22,154 nucleotides of DNA from Schleiferiaceae bacterium (GTDB taxonomy: Bacteria > Bacteroidota > Bacteroidia > Flavobacteriales > Schleiferiaceae), in contig JAKMGS010000013.1 of assembly GCA_022424815.1 (NCBI GenBank), positions 1 to 22,154 of the forward strand, given 5' to 3'. How positions within the stretch are numbered: the first letter of the stretch is position 1; each line of letters starts with the position of its first letter. A program made the position numbers and the translations under genes. Shown here in pieces: positions 1-7,800 of the stretch. The notes beneath the pieces were generated by a model, which was not told the origin of the DNA, ran no database searches, and saw only the letters and a list, made by a program, of their open reading frames with translations.

Positions 1-623
1 ACGATGTAGCTGATGGGGTGGTTCCATGTTTGGTTCTTCATGATTTTGGATTCGGGCGAAGCATAGCTCACTTCGCGCTCCTCTTCAATGACTCCGGTGT
101 TGAAATAGGGGTAGGCGATGTGCTCGAAATTCTCGTCGAGAATCCAAAGGACAGGGTGGAAGTCCGCCATGATGAGCTCACCGCCGGGTTTCAAATAGGA
201 GAAGGCCGCGTCCATCCACGGCTTGATGTCGGGGTGCCAGCCTAAAACGCCATAGGAGGCGAAAACCAAATCGAATTGGCCCACTAAATCTTCCTGAATC
301 TCAGTGGCATTGGCCAATACCCAATTCGCTTCCATGTCCAAATTCTGCGCCAGTGCCGCTGCCTCGCGAAGCGCCACAGGACTGAAATCCAGCCCCCAAA
401 CTTCGGCAGCGCCCAAGGTCTTGAGCGAAAGTGTATCCTGTCCAAAATGGCATTGCATGTGCAGGACCTTTTTTCCGGCCAATTCCGGCAACAACCCCAT
501 CTCAATCTCGTGTAAGGTCATGGGATTCTTGCGAAACGCTTCGGCATCGTAGAAATCCGATCGGGGATGCAAGTCCGCCCAATGGTCCCAAAGCTTGCGG
601 TTGATGTCGAGGTACTCTTTCAT
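1..623 (-). CDS. Class I SAM-dependent methyltransferase (3' end cut by the window edge)
   Basis: This is a probable cytosolic methyltransferase that uses S-adenosylmethionine; its substrate cannot be told. The visible 207 residues start MKEYLDINRKLWDHWADLHP. Residues 52-65 (KVLHMQCHFGQDTL) are the SAM-binding motif I of a subgroup with a Q-C-H-F-G-Q-D loop instead of GxGxG. The acidic end of strand 2 is at 77-80 (GLDF). A post-motif region (FDLVFASYGVLGWHPD) spans about 117-132, and a motif III-like segment (LKPGGELIMADFHPVLW) spans about 144-160. The frame stays open to the left edge, so the C-terminus is missing. The start codon shares one base with the stop of the upstream gene (TGATG), which implies translational coupling. 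The fold call is firm; the substrate is unknown. Confidence 0.88.
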   Translation of the reverse strand, partial: MKEYLDINRKLWDHWADLHPRSDFYDAEAFRKNPMTLHEIEMGLLPELAGKKVLHMQCHFGQDTLSLKTLGAAEVWGLDFSPVALREAAALAQNLDMEANWVLANATEIQEDLVGQFDLVFASYGVLGWHPDIKPWMDAAFSYLKPGGELIMADFHPVLWILDENFEHIAYPYFNTGVIEEEREVSYASPESKIMKNQTWNHPISYI

Positions 624-1378
624 CAGCGTCCGTATTTCTCCAAGGCCTCCTGACGCTCCTTCTCGCGCTCGTATTCCTCGTAACAATCGAGCAGGGACAC
701 GAGGAATTGGTAATCGTTGAAGGTGCGAATTTCGGTTTCGGAATATTTGCAATAGAACATGAAAGCCTCCATTTCGGCTTTCGGAATGCCCGTCAATTCT
801 TCAATGATTTGGCGGTTGCTGCCCTCTTCGAGCATTTGGCGGTAGTAGTCCTCACGTTGTAATTGGCGCAGAGCCTGCAGTTGTTTCGGGCGTTTTCCGA
901 AGCTGTAGTACAGCAGATCGAGCGGGTTGGCGAGGGTAGGAGCCACCGCTTGTGGCATGCGGATGTCTTCGTTGCGCGGGACTCTAGGCTCGCTTTTGGG
1001 CATGGTCCGCGGGTTGTTCGAGGTGATGGCATAAATGCTCACTTCGTCTAGAAGGTAGTTTCGCGGGACCAATTTTATGAGCAATTCCTCCCGAATGCCA
1101 CTGACCAATCCGCTATCTATGGCGAGGTAATAAAATTGGTACCCCACATTTGAAATTACCAACGTATCTCCCATGGATACTGGGATTTCGAAATACCCTA
1201 TGCCGTTGGATACGGTCCCAAAATAGGTCTTGTTGTTGACCACATAAGAATTGGGCACAGCAAAAGATGAATCGCGGTCTACAACCGTGCCTTTCAATAC
1301 GTAACTTTGGGCTACGGCTGTGCGGGGCATGCACCCCAAGGCCAGTACAACAGCAAATACAAACTTTTTATAATCCAT
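623..1378 (-). CDS. Exported protein with carboxypeptidase-regulatory-like domain
   Basis: This is a secreted or envelope protein of unknown role. Numbering from the upstream ATG at 1387, residues 1-27 form a signal peptide (KK, a hydrophobic core, then a TAVAQ cleavage region). Residues about 29-112 match a CarboxypepD_reg-like beta-sandwich, with a 'LKGTVVD' first strand and a 'GDTLVISNVGYQ' core, as seen at the N-terminus of many Bacteroidota outer-membrane proteins. The C-terminal half (about 150-254) is charged and helical, rich in Tyr, Glu and Arg; I do not recognise a family. I chose ATG 1378 (MDYKKF) because it gives a normal signal peptide and avoids overlapping the divergent ettA start. 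ATG 1387 (MRLMDYKKF) is equally in frame and would overlap it by 2 nt. The gene is probably co-transcribed with the methyltransferase. Confidence 0.8.
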   Translation of the reverse strand: MDYKKFVFAVVLALGCMPRTAVAQSYVLKGTVVDRDSSFAVPNSYVVNNKTYFGTVSNGIGYFEIPVSMGDTLVISNVGYQFYYLAIDSGLVSGIREELLIKLVPRNYLLDEVSIYAITSNNPRTMPKSEPRVPRNEDIRMPQAVAPTLANPLDLLYYSFGKRPKQLQALRQLQREDYYRQMLEEGSNRQIIEELTGIPKAEMEAFMFYCKYSETEIRTFNDYQFLVSLLDCYEEYEREKERQEALEKYGR

Positions 1379-1385
1379 TAATCTC

Positions 1386-3083
1386 ATGTCAGACGACGGT
1401 CAGAAGGTCATTTTTTCAATGTCCCGAGTGAGTAAGGTCTTGCCACACAATAACAAGACCATTCTCAAGGATATCTACCTTTCTTTTTTCTATGGAGCCA
1501 AAATAGGCATCCTAGGTTTAAACGGTTCAGGTAAATCCACACTTTTAAAAATCATCGCCGGGGTAGAAAAGAGCTACCAGGGAGATGTGGTGTTCGCCCA
1601 AGGCTATACCGTTGGTTACCTTGAGCAAGAGCCGGTGCTTGAAGCAGGGAAGACCGTGATGGACATCGTCAAAGAAGGTGCGGCGGAAACCGTAGCGGTT
1701 TTGGAGGAATACAACAGTATAAATGACCAATTCGGTTTGCCAGAAGTCTACGAAAATCCGGATAAGATGGACGCGCTGATGGCACGCCAGGCGGAGCTTC
1801 AAGATAAAATTGATGCCACCAATGCGTGGGAACTGGATACCATGTTGAGCCGTGCGATGGACGCCCTAAACTGTCCACCTGCGGACCAATTAGTCGATAA
1901 CCTCTCCGGTGGGGAAGCGCGTCGCGTCGCCTTATGTCGCCTACTAATCCAAACTCCGGACGTTCTATTATTGGATGAGCCTACCAACCACTTGGACGCT
2001 GAGAGCATCCTGTGGTTAGAGCAGCATTTGCAGCAATACAAAGGGACGGTCATTGCCGTTACGCACGACCGTTACTTCCTCGACAACGTTGCAGGTTGGA
2101 TCCTAGAACTTGACCGTGGAGAAGGTATCCCATGGAAGGGGAATTACAGCTCTTGGTTGGATCAGAAGACCACCCGTCTGGCCCAAGAAGAGAAGCAGGC
2201 GTCCAAGCGTCGCAAAACGCTCGAGCGAGAGCTAGAGTGGGTTCGAATGAATCCGAAAGGCAGACAAAGCAAGAGTAAGGCCCGTTTGAACAACTACGAA
2301 GCCATGCTCGCGCAAGAGGACAAGGAGAAGGAAAGCAAGTTGGAAATCTTCATTCCTGCTGGACCGCGATTAGGAACGAACGTGATCAACGCGAAAAACG
2401 TGCGCAAAGCCTTTGGCGAGAAGCTGCTGTACGATGATTTGAACTTCACCTTGCCGCCTGCTGGAATCGTTGGGATTATAGGTCCTAACGGTGCCGGTAA
2501 GACGACGATTTTTAAAATGATTATGGACCAATTACAACCTGATGGCGGAAATTTCGACGTTGGGGACACGGTCAAAATATCCTACGTTGATCAGAGCCAT
2601 GAAAAGATGAACCCGGAGAAAACCATCTTCGAAGTCATTGGCGATGGCACCGAAGAAGTCATGCTTGGAAATCAGCGTACCAACGCACGCGCCTACCTCA
2701 GTAGATTCAATTTTGCCGGCGGCGATCAAGGGAAAAAAGTCGGTGTACTTTCTGGGGGTGAGCGCAACCGTTTGCACCTGGCCATGGCGCTCAAAGAAGG
2801 TGGTAATGTGTTGCTTTTAGATGAGCCTACCAATGATTTGGATGTGAATACTTTACGCGCATTAGAAGAAGCCCTGGAAAACTTTGCAGGATGTGCAGTA
2901 ATTATCTCGCACGACCGCTGGTTCTTGGACCGAGTTTGTACTCATATATTGGCCTTTGAAGGGGACTCACAAGTCTATTCGTTTGAGGGCTCGTTCTCGG
3001 AATACGAAGAGAACAAGCTGAAGCGCTTGGGACGCTCAGAACCCACCCGATTCAAGTACAAGAAGTTGATGAAAAACGACTGA
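1386..3083 (+). CDS. ettA: ABC-F family energy-dependent translational throttle protein EttA
   Basis: This is a ribosome-associated ABC-F ATPase in the cytosol. In E. coli, EttA binds the ribosomal E site and gates the first elongation step according to the ATP/ADP ratio. The 565 residues hold two ABC domains and no membrane segment. Domain 1 has Walker A at 44-51 (GLNGSGKS), signature LSGGE at 173-177 and Walker B LLLDEPTNHLD at 194-204. A basic helical linker at about 250-325 corresponds to the P-site tRNA interaction motif. Domain 2 has Walker A at 366-373 (GPNGAGKT), LSGGE at 455-459 and LLLDEPTNDLD at 476-486. Length and the N-terminal 'VIFSMSRVSKV' agree with EttA, which favours this start. 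The start lies at or inside the start region of the divergent exported-protein gene, so the promoters must overlap coding sequence. Confidence 0.95.
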   Translation: MSDDGQKVIFSMSRVSKVLPHNNKTILKDIYLSFFYGAKIGILGLNGSGKSTLLKIIAGVEKSYQGDVVFAQGYTVGYLEQEPVLEAGKTVMDIVKEGAAETVAVLEEYNSINDQFGLPEVYENPDKMDALMARQAELQDKIDATNAWELDTMLSRAMDALNCPPADQLVDNLSGGEARRVALCRLLIQTPDVLLLDEPTNHLDAESILWLEQHLQQYKGTVIAVTHDRYFLDNVAGWILELDRGEGIPWKGNYSSWLDQKTTRLAQEEKQASKRRKTLERELEWVRMNPKGRQSKSKARLNNYEAMLAQEDKEKESKLEIFIPAGPRLGTNVINAKNVRKAFGEKLLYDDLNFTLPPAGIVGIIGPNGAGKTTIFKMIMDQLQPDGGNFDVGDTVKISYVDQSHEKMNPEKTIFEVIGDGTEEVMLGNQRTNARAYLSRFNFAGGDQGKKVGVLSGGERNRLHLAMALKEGGNVLLLDEPTNDLDVNTLRALEEALENFAGCAVIISHDRWFLDRVCTHILAFEGDSQVYSFEGSFSEYEENKLKRLGRSEPTRFKYKKLMKND

Positions 3084-3108
3084 GAAAATTGGTCGAAGAA
3101 AAATCTTT

Positions 3109-3139
3109 GAAGCCCGCAAACACCATGCGGACTTCTTTG
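3109..3139 (+). terminator. Probable intrinsic terminator after ettA
   Basis: An inverted repeat pairs GAAGCCCGCA (3109-3118) with TGCGGACTTC (3126-3135) across a 7-nt loop, with 9 of 10 positions paired and one C/A mismatch. It is followed by a short T-rich stretch (TTTGTT). It lies 26 nt after the ettA stop and 33 nt before the acyl-CoA dehydrogenase start. The poly-T is weak, so termination may be partial. A TATCTTAA sequence at 3141-3148 could be a -7 promoter element for the next gene, but no good -33 element is seen. Confidence 0.5.
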
Positions 3140-3171
3140 TTATCTTAAGGCTCAACCTATTACAACCAACT

Positions 3172-4323
3172 ATGAGAATCAATCTATCTGATGCCCAGCA
3201 GGAAACGCTGGAAATGATCCGTCAAACTGCACAAGATTTTGCTGCCACTAGAATCAAACCTCACGTTATGGAGTGGGATGAGGCGCAACATTTTCCAGTG
3301 GATTTGTTCAGAGAAATGGGCCAGCTGGGCTTTATGGGAGTCCTTGTTCCGGAAAACTACGGAGGAGCAGGCCTCGGCTACCAAGAATATATCACCATCA
3401 TCGATGAAATTGCGCAGGTTTGCGGTTCTATTGGGTTAAGCGTTGCCGCACACAATAGTTTGTGTACTGGGCATATCCTGCAATTTGGTACGAAAGAGCA
3501 GAAGCAGAAGTGGTTGCCGAAATTGGCGACTGCGGAGTGGATTGGCGCCTGGGGATTGACAGAAACCGGTACGGGATCAGATGCGGGTGGCATGGATACC
3601 ACTGCAGTACTTGATGGTGACTGTTGGGTATTGAATGGCTCCAAGAATTGGATTACCCACGCCATTTCCTCAGAGATTGCAGTGGTTATGGCCAGAACAG
3701 GCGAGAAAGGCGATAGCCACGGCATGAGCGCTTTCGTGGTAGAAAAGGGTACACCTGGATTTAGTGCTGGGAACAAAGAAAACAAACTTGGTATGCGCGC
3801 TTCAGAAACCGCTGCCTTGTATTTTGATAATTGCCGAATCCCCAAAGAAAACATCCTTGGCCAGAAAGGAGAAGGCTTCATCCAAGCCATGAAGATTCTA
3901 GACGGCGGAAGGATTTCAATAGCCGCCTTAAGTATTGGTATTGCAAAAGGGGCCAAAAATGCTGCCGTTGCCTATGCAGACGAGCGCCAACAGTTCGGTA
4001 AAAAGATTCGACAGTTCCAAGGCGTGAGTTTTAAACTTGCTGAAATGGCTACGAAAATCTATGGTGCCGAGCTCATGACTAGACACTCTGCGGCATTGAA
4101 AGAGGAGGGAAAGCCGATGACCCAAGAGAGTGCAATGGCGAAGCTCTATGCCTCCGAAATTTCGACAGAAGTTGCCAACGAAGCAGTACAAGTTTTTGGG
4201 GGTTATGGGTATACCAAAGATTACCCTGTAGAGAAGTTCTACAGAGATTGTAAGCTGTGTACCATTGGAGAGGGAACCTCTGAAATTCAGAAGGTTGTGA
4301 TTTCTAGAAACCTGTACAAGTAG
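3172..4323 (+). CDS. Acyl-CoA dehydrogenase
   Basis: This is an FAD-dependent enzyme that introduces the alpha-beta double bond into an acyl-CoA, passing electrons to electron-transfer flavoprotein in beta-oxidation or branched-chain amino-acid breakdown. It has 383 residues, the usual length for soluble short/medium-chain members. The order is an N-terminal helical domain (about 6-115), a middle beta domain with the FAD-contacting 'WGLTETGTGSDAGG' (127-140) and 'KNWITHA' (158-164), and a C-terminal helical domain with 'ERQQFGKKI' (271-279) and 'QVFGGYGYTKDYPVEKFYRD' (340-359). Glu367 in 'IGEGTSEIQ' sits where the catalytic base of butyryl-CoA dehydrogenase lies. Substrate length cannot be fixed from sequence. 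It stands alone, with no ETF or thiolase beside it. Its stop is one base from the stop of the convergent DUF2256 gene. Confidence 0.95.
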   Translation: MRINLSDAQQETLEMIRQTAQDFAATRIKPHVMEWDEAQHFPVDLFREMGQLGFMGVLVPENYGGAGLGYQEYITIIDEIAQVCGSIGLSVAAHNSLCTGHILQFGTKEQKQKWLPKLATAEWIGAWGLTETGTGSDAGGMDTTAVLDGDCWVLNGSKNWITHAISSEIAVVMARTGEKGDSHGMSAFVVEKGTPGFSAGNKENKLGMRASETAALYFDNCRIPKENILGQKGEGFIQAMKILDGGRISIAALSIGIAKGAKNAAVAYADERQQFGKKIRQFQGVSFKLAEMATKIYGAELMTRHSAALKEEGKPMTQESAMAKLYASEISTEVANEAVQVFGGYGYTKDYPVEKFYRDCKLCTIGEGTSEIQKVVISRNLYK

Positions 4324-4324
4324 A

Positions 4325-4450
4325 TTATTTATTGCGTCGACATCGCTCGCTACAATACTTTACTTCGTCCCAATTCTTTTCCCATTTTTTACGCCAAGTG
4401 AAGGGTCGTTCACATACTGGGCAAACTTTTTCTGGTAAATGAGGTTTCAT
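4325..4450 (-). CDS. DUF2256 small zinc-ribbon-like protein (41 aa)
   Basis: This very short gene is easily missed. It encodes 41 residues starting MKPHLPEKVCPVCERPFTW and ending in KYCSERCRRNK before TAA. The cysteines form C10-x2-C13 and C33-x3-C37, which looks like a zinc ribbon, with a highly basic, Trp-rich middle (WRKKWEKNW). This matches my memory of the DUF2256 family. The function is unknown; a nucleic-acid or protein-binding role is inference from charge and cysteines. An in-frame ATG at 4456 could add MH at the N-terminus. The start lies in the palindrome CATATGCATATG (4448-4459) shared with the divergent DUF2805 gene. I recall DUF2256 genes near photolyase/cryptochrome genes in Bacteroidota and Cyanobacteria; a photolyase-like gene lies about 13 kb away here. 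Confidence 0.85.
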   Translation of the reverse strand: MKPHLPEKVCPVCERPFTWRKKWEKNWDEVKYCSERCRRNK

Positions 4451-4456
4451 ATGCAT

Positions 4457-4777
4457 ATGTCGGAACAAACATCACCTCAAGAAGAAAGTTCAAAACCCAG
4501 TTCAGAATTGGACCAAAGGGCCATTGACCGCATTGTGGAAATGGCTTGGGAAGATCGCACGCCATTTGATGCTATAACCTTGCAATTTGGACTTGCGGAA
4601 GCAGAGGTTATCAAGCTGATGCGCCGCGAAATGAAGCCCTCTTCATTCCGCATGTGGCGCGCTCGTGTGCAGGGTAGGAGTACCAAACACCAAGCCCTAA
4701 GGAACTTCAAAGTAGGCCGTAACCGAAGCGACCAACAGCGCCACATCACTCTGAATAAAATTTCAAAGCGCCGCTAA
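4457..4777 (+). CDS. DUF2805 / TIGR03643 family protein
   Basis: This is a small basic cytosolic protein of 106 residues from the chosen start. The family core begins near 'AIDRIVEMAWEDRTPFDAI', followed by 'QFGLAEAEVIKLMRREM', then 'SSFRMWRARVQGRSTKH' and a basic tail. The core reads like a helix-turn-helix ('TPFDAITLQFGLAEAEVIKLM'), so DNA binding is plausible but unproven. The family has no known function that I can name. Starts at 4439, 4451 and 4457 are all in frame; I chose 4457 because the others add only MRFHMH and run into the DUF2256 start on the other strand. I recall TIGR03643 genes beside cryptochrome/photolyase genes in marine flavobacteria, which agrees with the DUF2256 partner here. 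Confidence 0.88.
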   Translation: MSEQTSPQEESSKPSSELDQRAIDRIVEMAWEDRTPFDAITLQFGLAEAEVIKLMRREMKPSSFRMWRARVQGRSTKHQALRNFKVGRNRSDQQRHITLNKISKRR

Positions 4778-4850
4778 TTCTATTGTAAGTACCACTTAAT
4801 TAGCAATTTAAGTCGATTACTCATTGTTAGTAATGGACCCGGATTTCCTC

Positions 4851-4881
4851 TTTTTCGAGTCAAATAATTACGCTATTTTCG
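4851..4881 (+). promoter_or_regulatory. Possible Bacteroidota-type promoter for the large secreted protein
   Basis: TATTTTCG at 4874-4881 fits the Bacteroidota -7 consensus TAnnTTTG at five of six fixed positions. A T-run at 4851-4855 sits about 19 nt upstream, where the TTTG-type -33 element is expected. The downstream ATG at 4900 would have an untranslated leader of roughly 12-15 nt. This is a motif match only, and A/T-rich intergenic sequence gives such matches by chance. Confidence 0.33.
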
Positions 4882-4899
4882 GTGTTCAACTATGTTGTT

Positions 4900-7800
4900 A
4901 TGAATTTAAGACGCATTTTAACCGTTGTGGTATTCACACTTATGGCATTCCAAAGCCAAGCGACCCACTTGTTGGGAGGTGAAATTATTTGGGAATGTCG
5001 ACCCAACGGAAAATATAGATTTACGCTTGTAGTCTATCGTGATTGTGGTGGTGTTTCTCTACCTACTACAGCTCAAACTCTTGGAACCAACTGTGGTACT
5101 GCAATTTCTTGTAGCTACATCACCACTGTGGATGTTGTTCCTTCCTGTTACACCGGTACGACCTCTTGCTCAGGTGCATCTTCTGGTTCAGGAAAAATGC
5201 AGAAGTACATTTACCGCTCCGGTGATGTACAGCTCACAGGTACGCCTCCAGCGGGTGGTTGGTACTTTACTTGGAGCAGCTGTTGTCGTCCTACGTCTAT
5301 TTCTAACATCACCTCGCCATCTTCTGCGTCTTACTTGTTGCGTGCTGTGATGTACCCGTACACGCCACCAGGCAGTCCTTCACCATTGACTGCAACCACA
5401 GGAGGTAACCCTACTTGTTTTGACAACTCACCGAACTTCTTGGAAGATCCTCAGGTAATTTCTTGTACAGGTGTTGATGTTGTCTACAACAACCTAGGAT
5501 ACGATCCAGATTTGGATTCTTTGTACTACGACTGGTCTTACCCTTGGGATGCTTCTACTTTCTCAGCAAATCCTTCTTCAAACTCGGTGAACTTCTCTTC
5601 GGGCTACTCATACAACAACCCTATGCCTTCGACAGGTAGCTCCACGGGTGCTGATATTGATAATGAAACGGGAGAGGTTACCTTTAATTCTGCCGTTGCG
5701 GGATCATGGGCAACTTGTGTGAAAATTGAGGAATGGCGTTGCGGCCAATTAATTGGAGAGGTCTACCGTGATATTCCTATCGTAACCTTGGCATGTACAC
5801 CTCCAACAGGATTATGTTCTTCAGCCTTTGTGGATGAAGAGCCAGAAATGTCATTGACCATTGATTCATCGTTGGCTAACCCCACAATTTTGACACCCGT
5901 AACGAATTTAGCCGGAGATACAATCTATTACTACACCGAGGTCTATCCGGGTGATACCGTACGATTCAAGATTTCTTCTGCGGACGCTTATCCAAATCCG
6001 AACTGTTCATCTCAGAACATTCAATTCAAGGCTAGTGGGGGTAACTTGAGTTCAGCTGCAAACTACAGTAACCCAAATAACTGTTTGTTTAACCCGCCTT
6101 GTGCTACGTTAACCTCACTCAATCCCGGTAATGTATTTACCTACCCAGGTATTAATAACGTTCAGTTCAACTGGTTCATCGATTGTAACCACTTGTTCTA
6201 TCAGCAATACCAGTGTGGGGCGTTGAAATCCGAATATTCCTTCTATTTGAGGATGCAGGATGATCAATGTCCTATCAACCGCTTTGCTTACAAGAAGGTA
6301 GTGGTGAAAGTGAAGAACTACATGCCTGCGCTACCGGATGTTGGAAATGCCTGTGTGTTCCAAGATGATTTGGGCGTAAGCTTCGATTGGGTGGCAAATC
6401 CTGATACTGGATTTAATTGGGACTACTACTTGATCAACCGAATAGATACCCTAGGTAACCAAGCAGTCATTGATACCATTTTTGACTGGGCTACTACAAC
6501 GTATACAGATGCCAATGCAGACCCAGACGCTGTGAACGGTTATACCATTCAGGTTGCCGGAGGTTGTGGATTGTTATCTGATCCTACAGATACGCTTCAA
6601 AACGTGCGTGTAAGCCTTCAAGCATTCCCGCCGCCACCGAACTCTTCGATCGCGGTATTGAATTGGAATACGTGGTTACGTGGCGATACCAGCACAGTCT
6701 ATGATGTATGGGTTGAAGCTCCTATTAATTCCGGATCCTGGGTACAAATAGGCTCTACAGGCGACTTCACATATACGGATTCAGTTGCCTTTTGTGGAGA
6801 ATGGCTAAACTACCAAGTACGATACCATACTACGTGTGAAAGTACCACTGATAGTGGGTTCTTCTCTGATAAGACGCCTCCTGCTCCGGTGGTATTTGAT
6901 AGTGTTACCGTGGCAAACGGTAATTTGGCTGCTCTCGCTTGGCAAGGATCATCTGATAGCGATGTTGTCTACTATCGCATATACAGAAAGGATAATGGTG
7001 GTTTCTTCCAGCCTATTGATTCTATTTCAGCGGCAGATCACGCGACATCTATGCCTTGGGTTTATGCGCTGTCAAACGCGGAGAATGAAAGTGAAACATA
7101 TCTAATAACGGCTGTAGATAGTTGTGGAAATCAAAGTTCAGTTGGGAATACAGTTCCTTCAAGTACCATCTTCCTAAACCTCGGAGTTGATCCATGTGAT
7201 GGATATGCTCGTATTCGTTGGAATACGTACAAGGAGTGGACCCAAACTCAACCGGCTGCGTATAACTTGTACGCTGATATTACGGATCCCCTAGGAGGTA
7301 CTCTTACAGGGGTGCTGTTGAAAGGCGGTAATCTAGATACCACGTTTAACCATTATGGTATCATCAATGGATATTCTTACTGCTACTATGTGCGCGCAGT
7401 GGATACTACTGGTACAATAAGTTCTACTTCTAATAGAGTTTGTAATAGCTCAGCTGTAGTCCAGAAGTCAAAGGTCTTGTATTTAGGTAGAGCTTCTGTA
7501 AATTCTCAGAATGGAGTTGATTTGTATGCGTACATCGATAAAGATGCTGACGTTATTGATTTCAATATCCAGCGAGCGGATGATGAGATAGGCCCATATA
7601 TGACTATTGGAACTGTTGCTAAACCAGCATTGGGTCCATGGGAAGTGAAATTTATTGACTTTACTGGAGATCCGTTAAGCCGCAGTTATTACTATAGAAT
7701 TGCTTCTCGTGATTCTTGTGGTGCTATGGATACTATTTCGAATCTGGGTACAAATATTTTATTGAACGTAGAAGCCATAGGTAACTTAACCAATCAGTTG

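Noticed and set aside
18..245. Open frame on the plus strand at the left edge
   Set aside because: It is the complement of the methyltransferase, whose motifs are continuous across the same bases.
1361..1376. TATAAT-like sequence upstream of ettA
   Set aside because: Bacteroidota housekeeping promoters use TAnnTTTG rather than TATAAT, and no -33 element is placed correctly.
3378..3956. 192-codon open frame on the minus strand inside the acyl-CoA dehydrogenase gene
   Set aside because: It lies wholly antisense to a gene with clear family motifs over its full length, and its translation shows no domain; it is a by-product of codon usage.
4816..4834. 6-bp inverted repeat ATTACT-N7-AGTAAT between DUF2805 and the secreted-protein gene
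   Set aside because: The stem is short and AT-rich, with no T-tract after it; too weak to call a terminator or operator.
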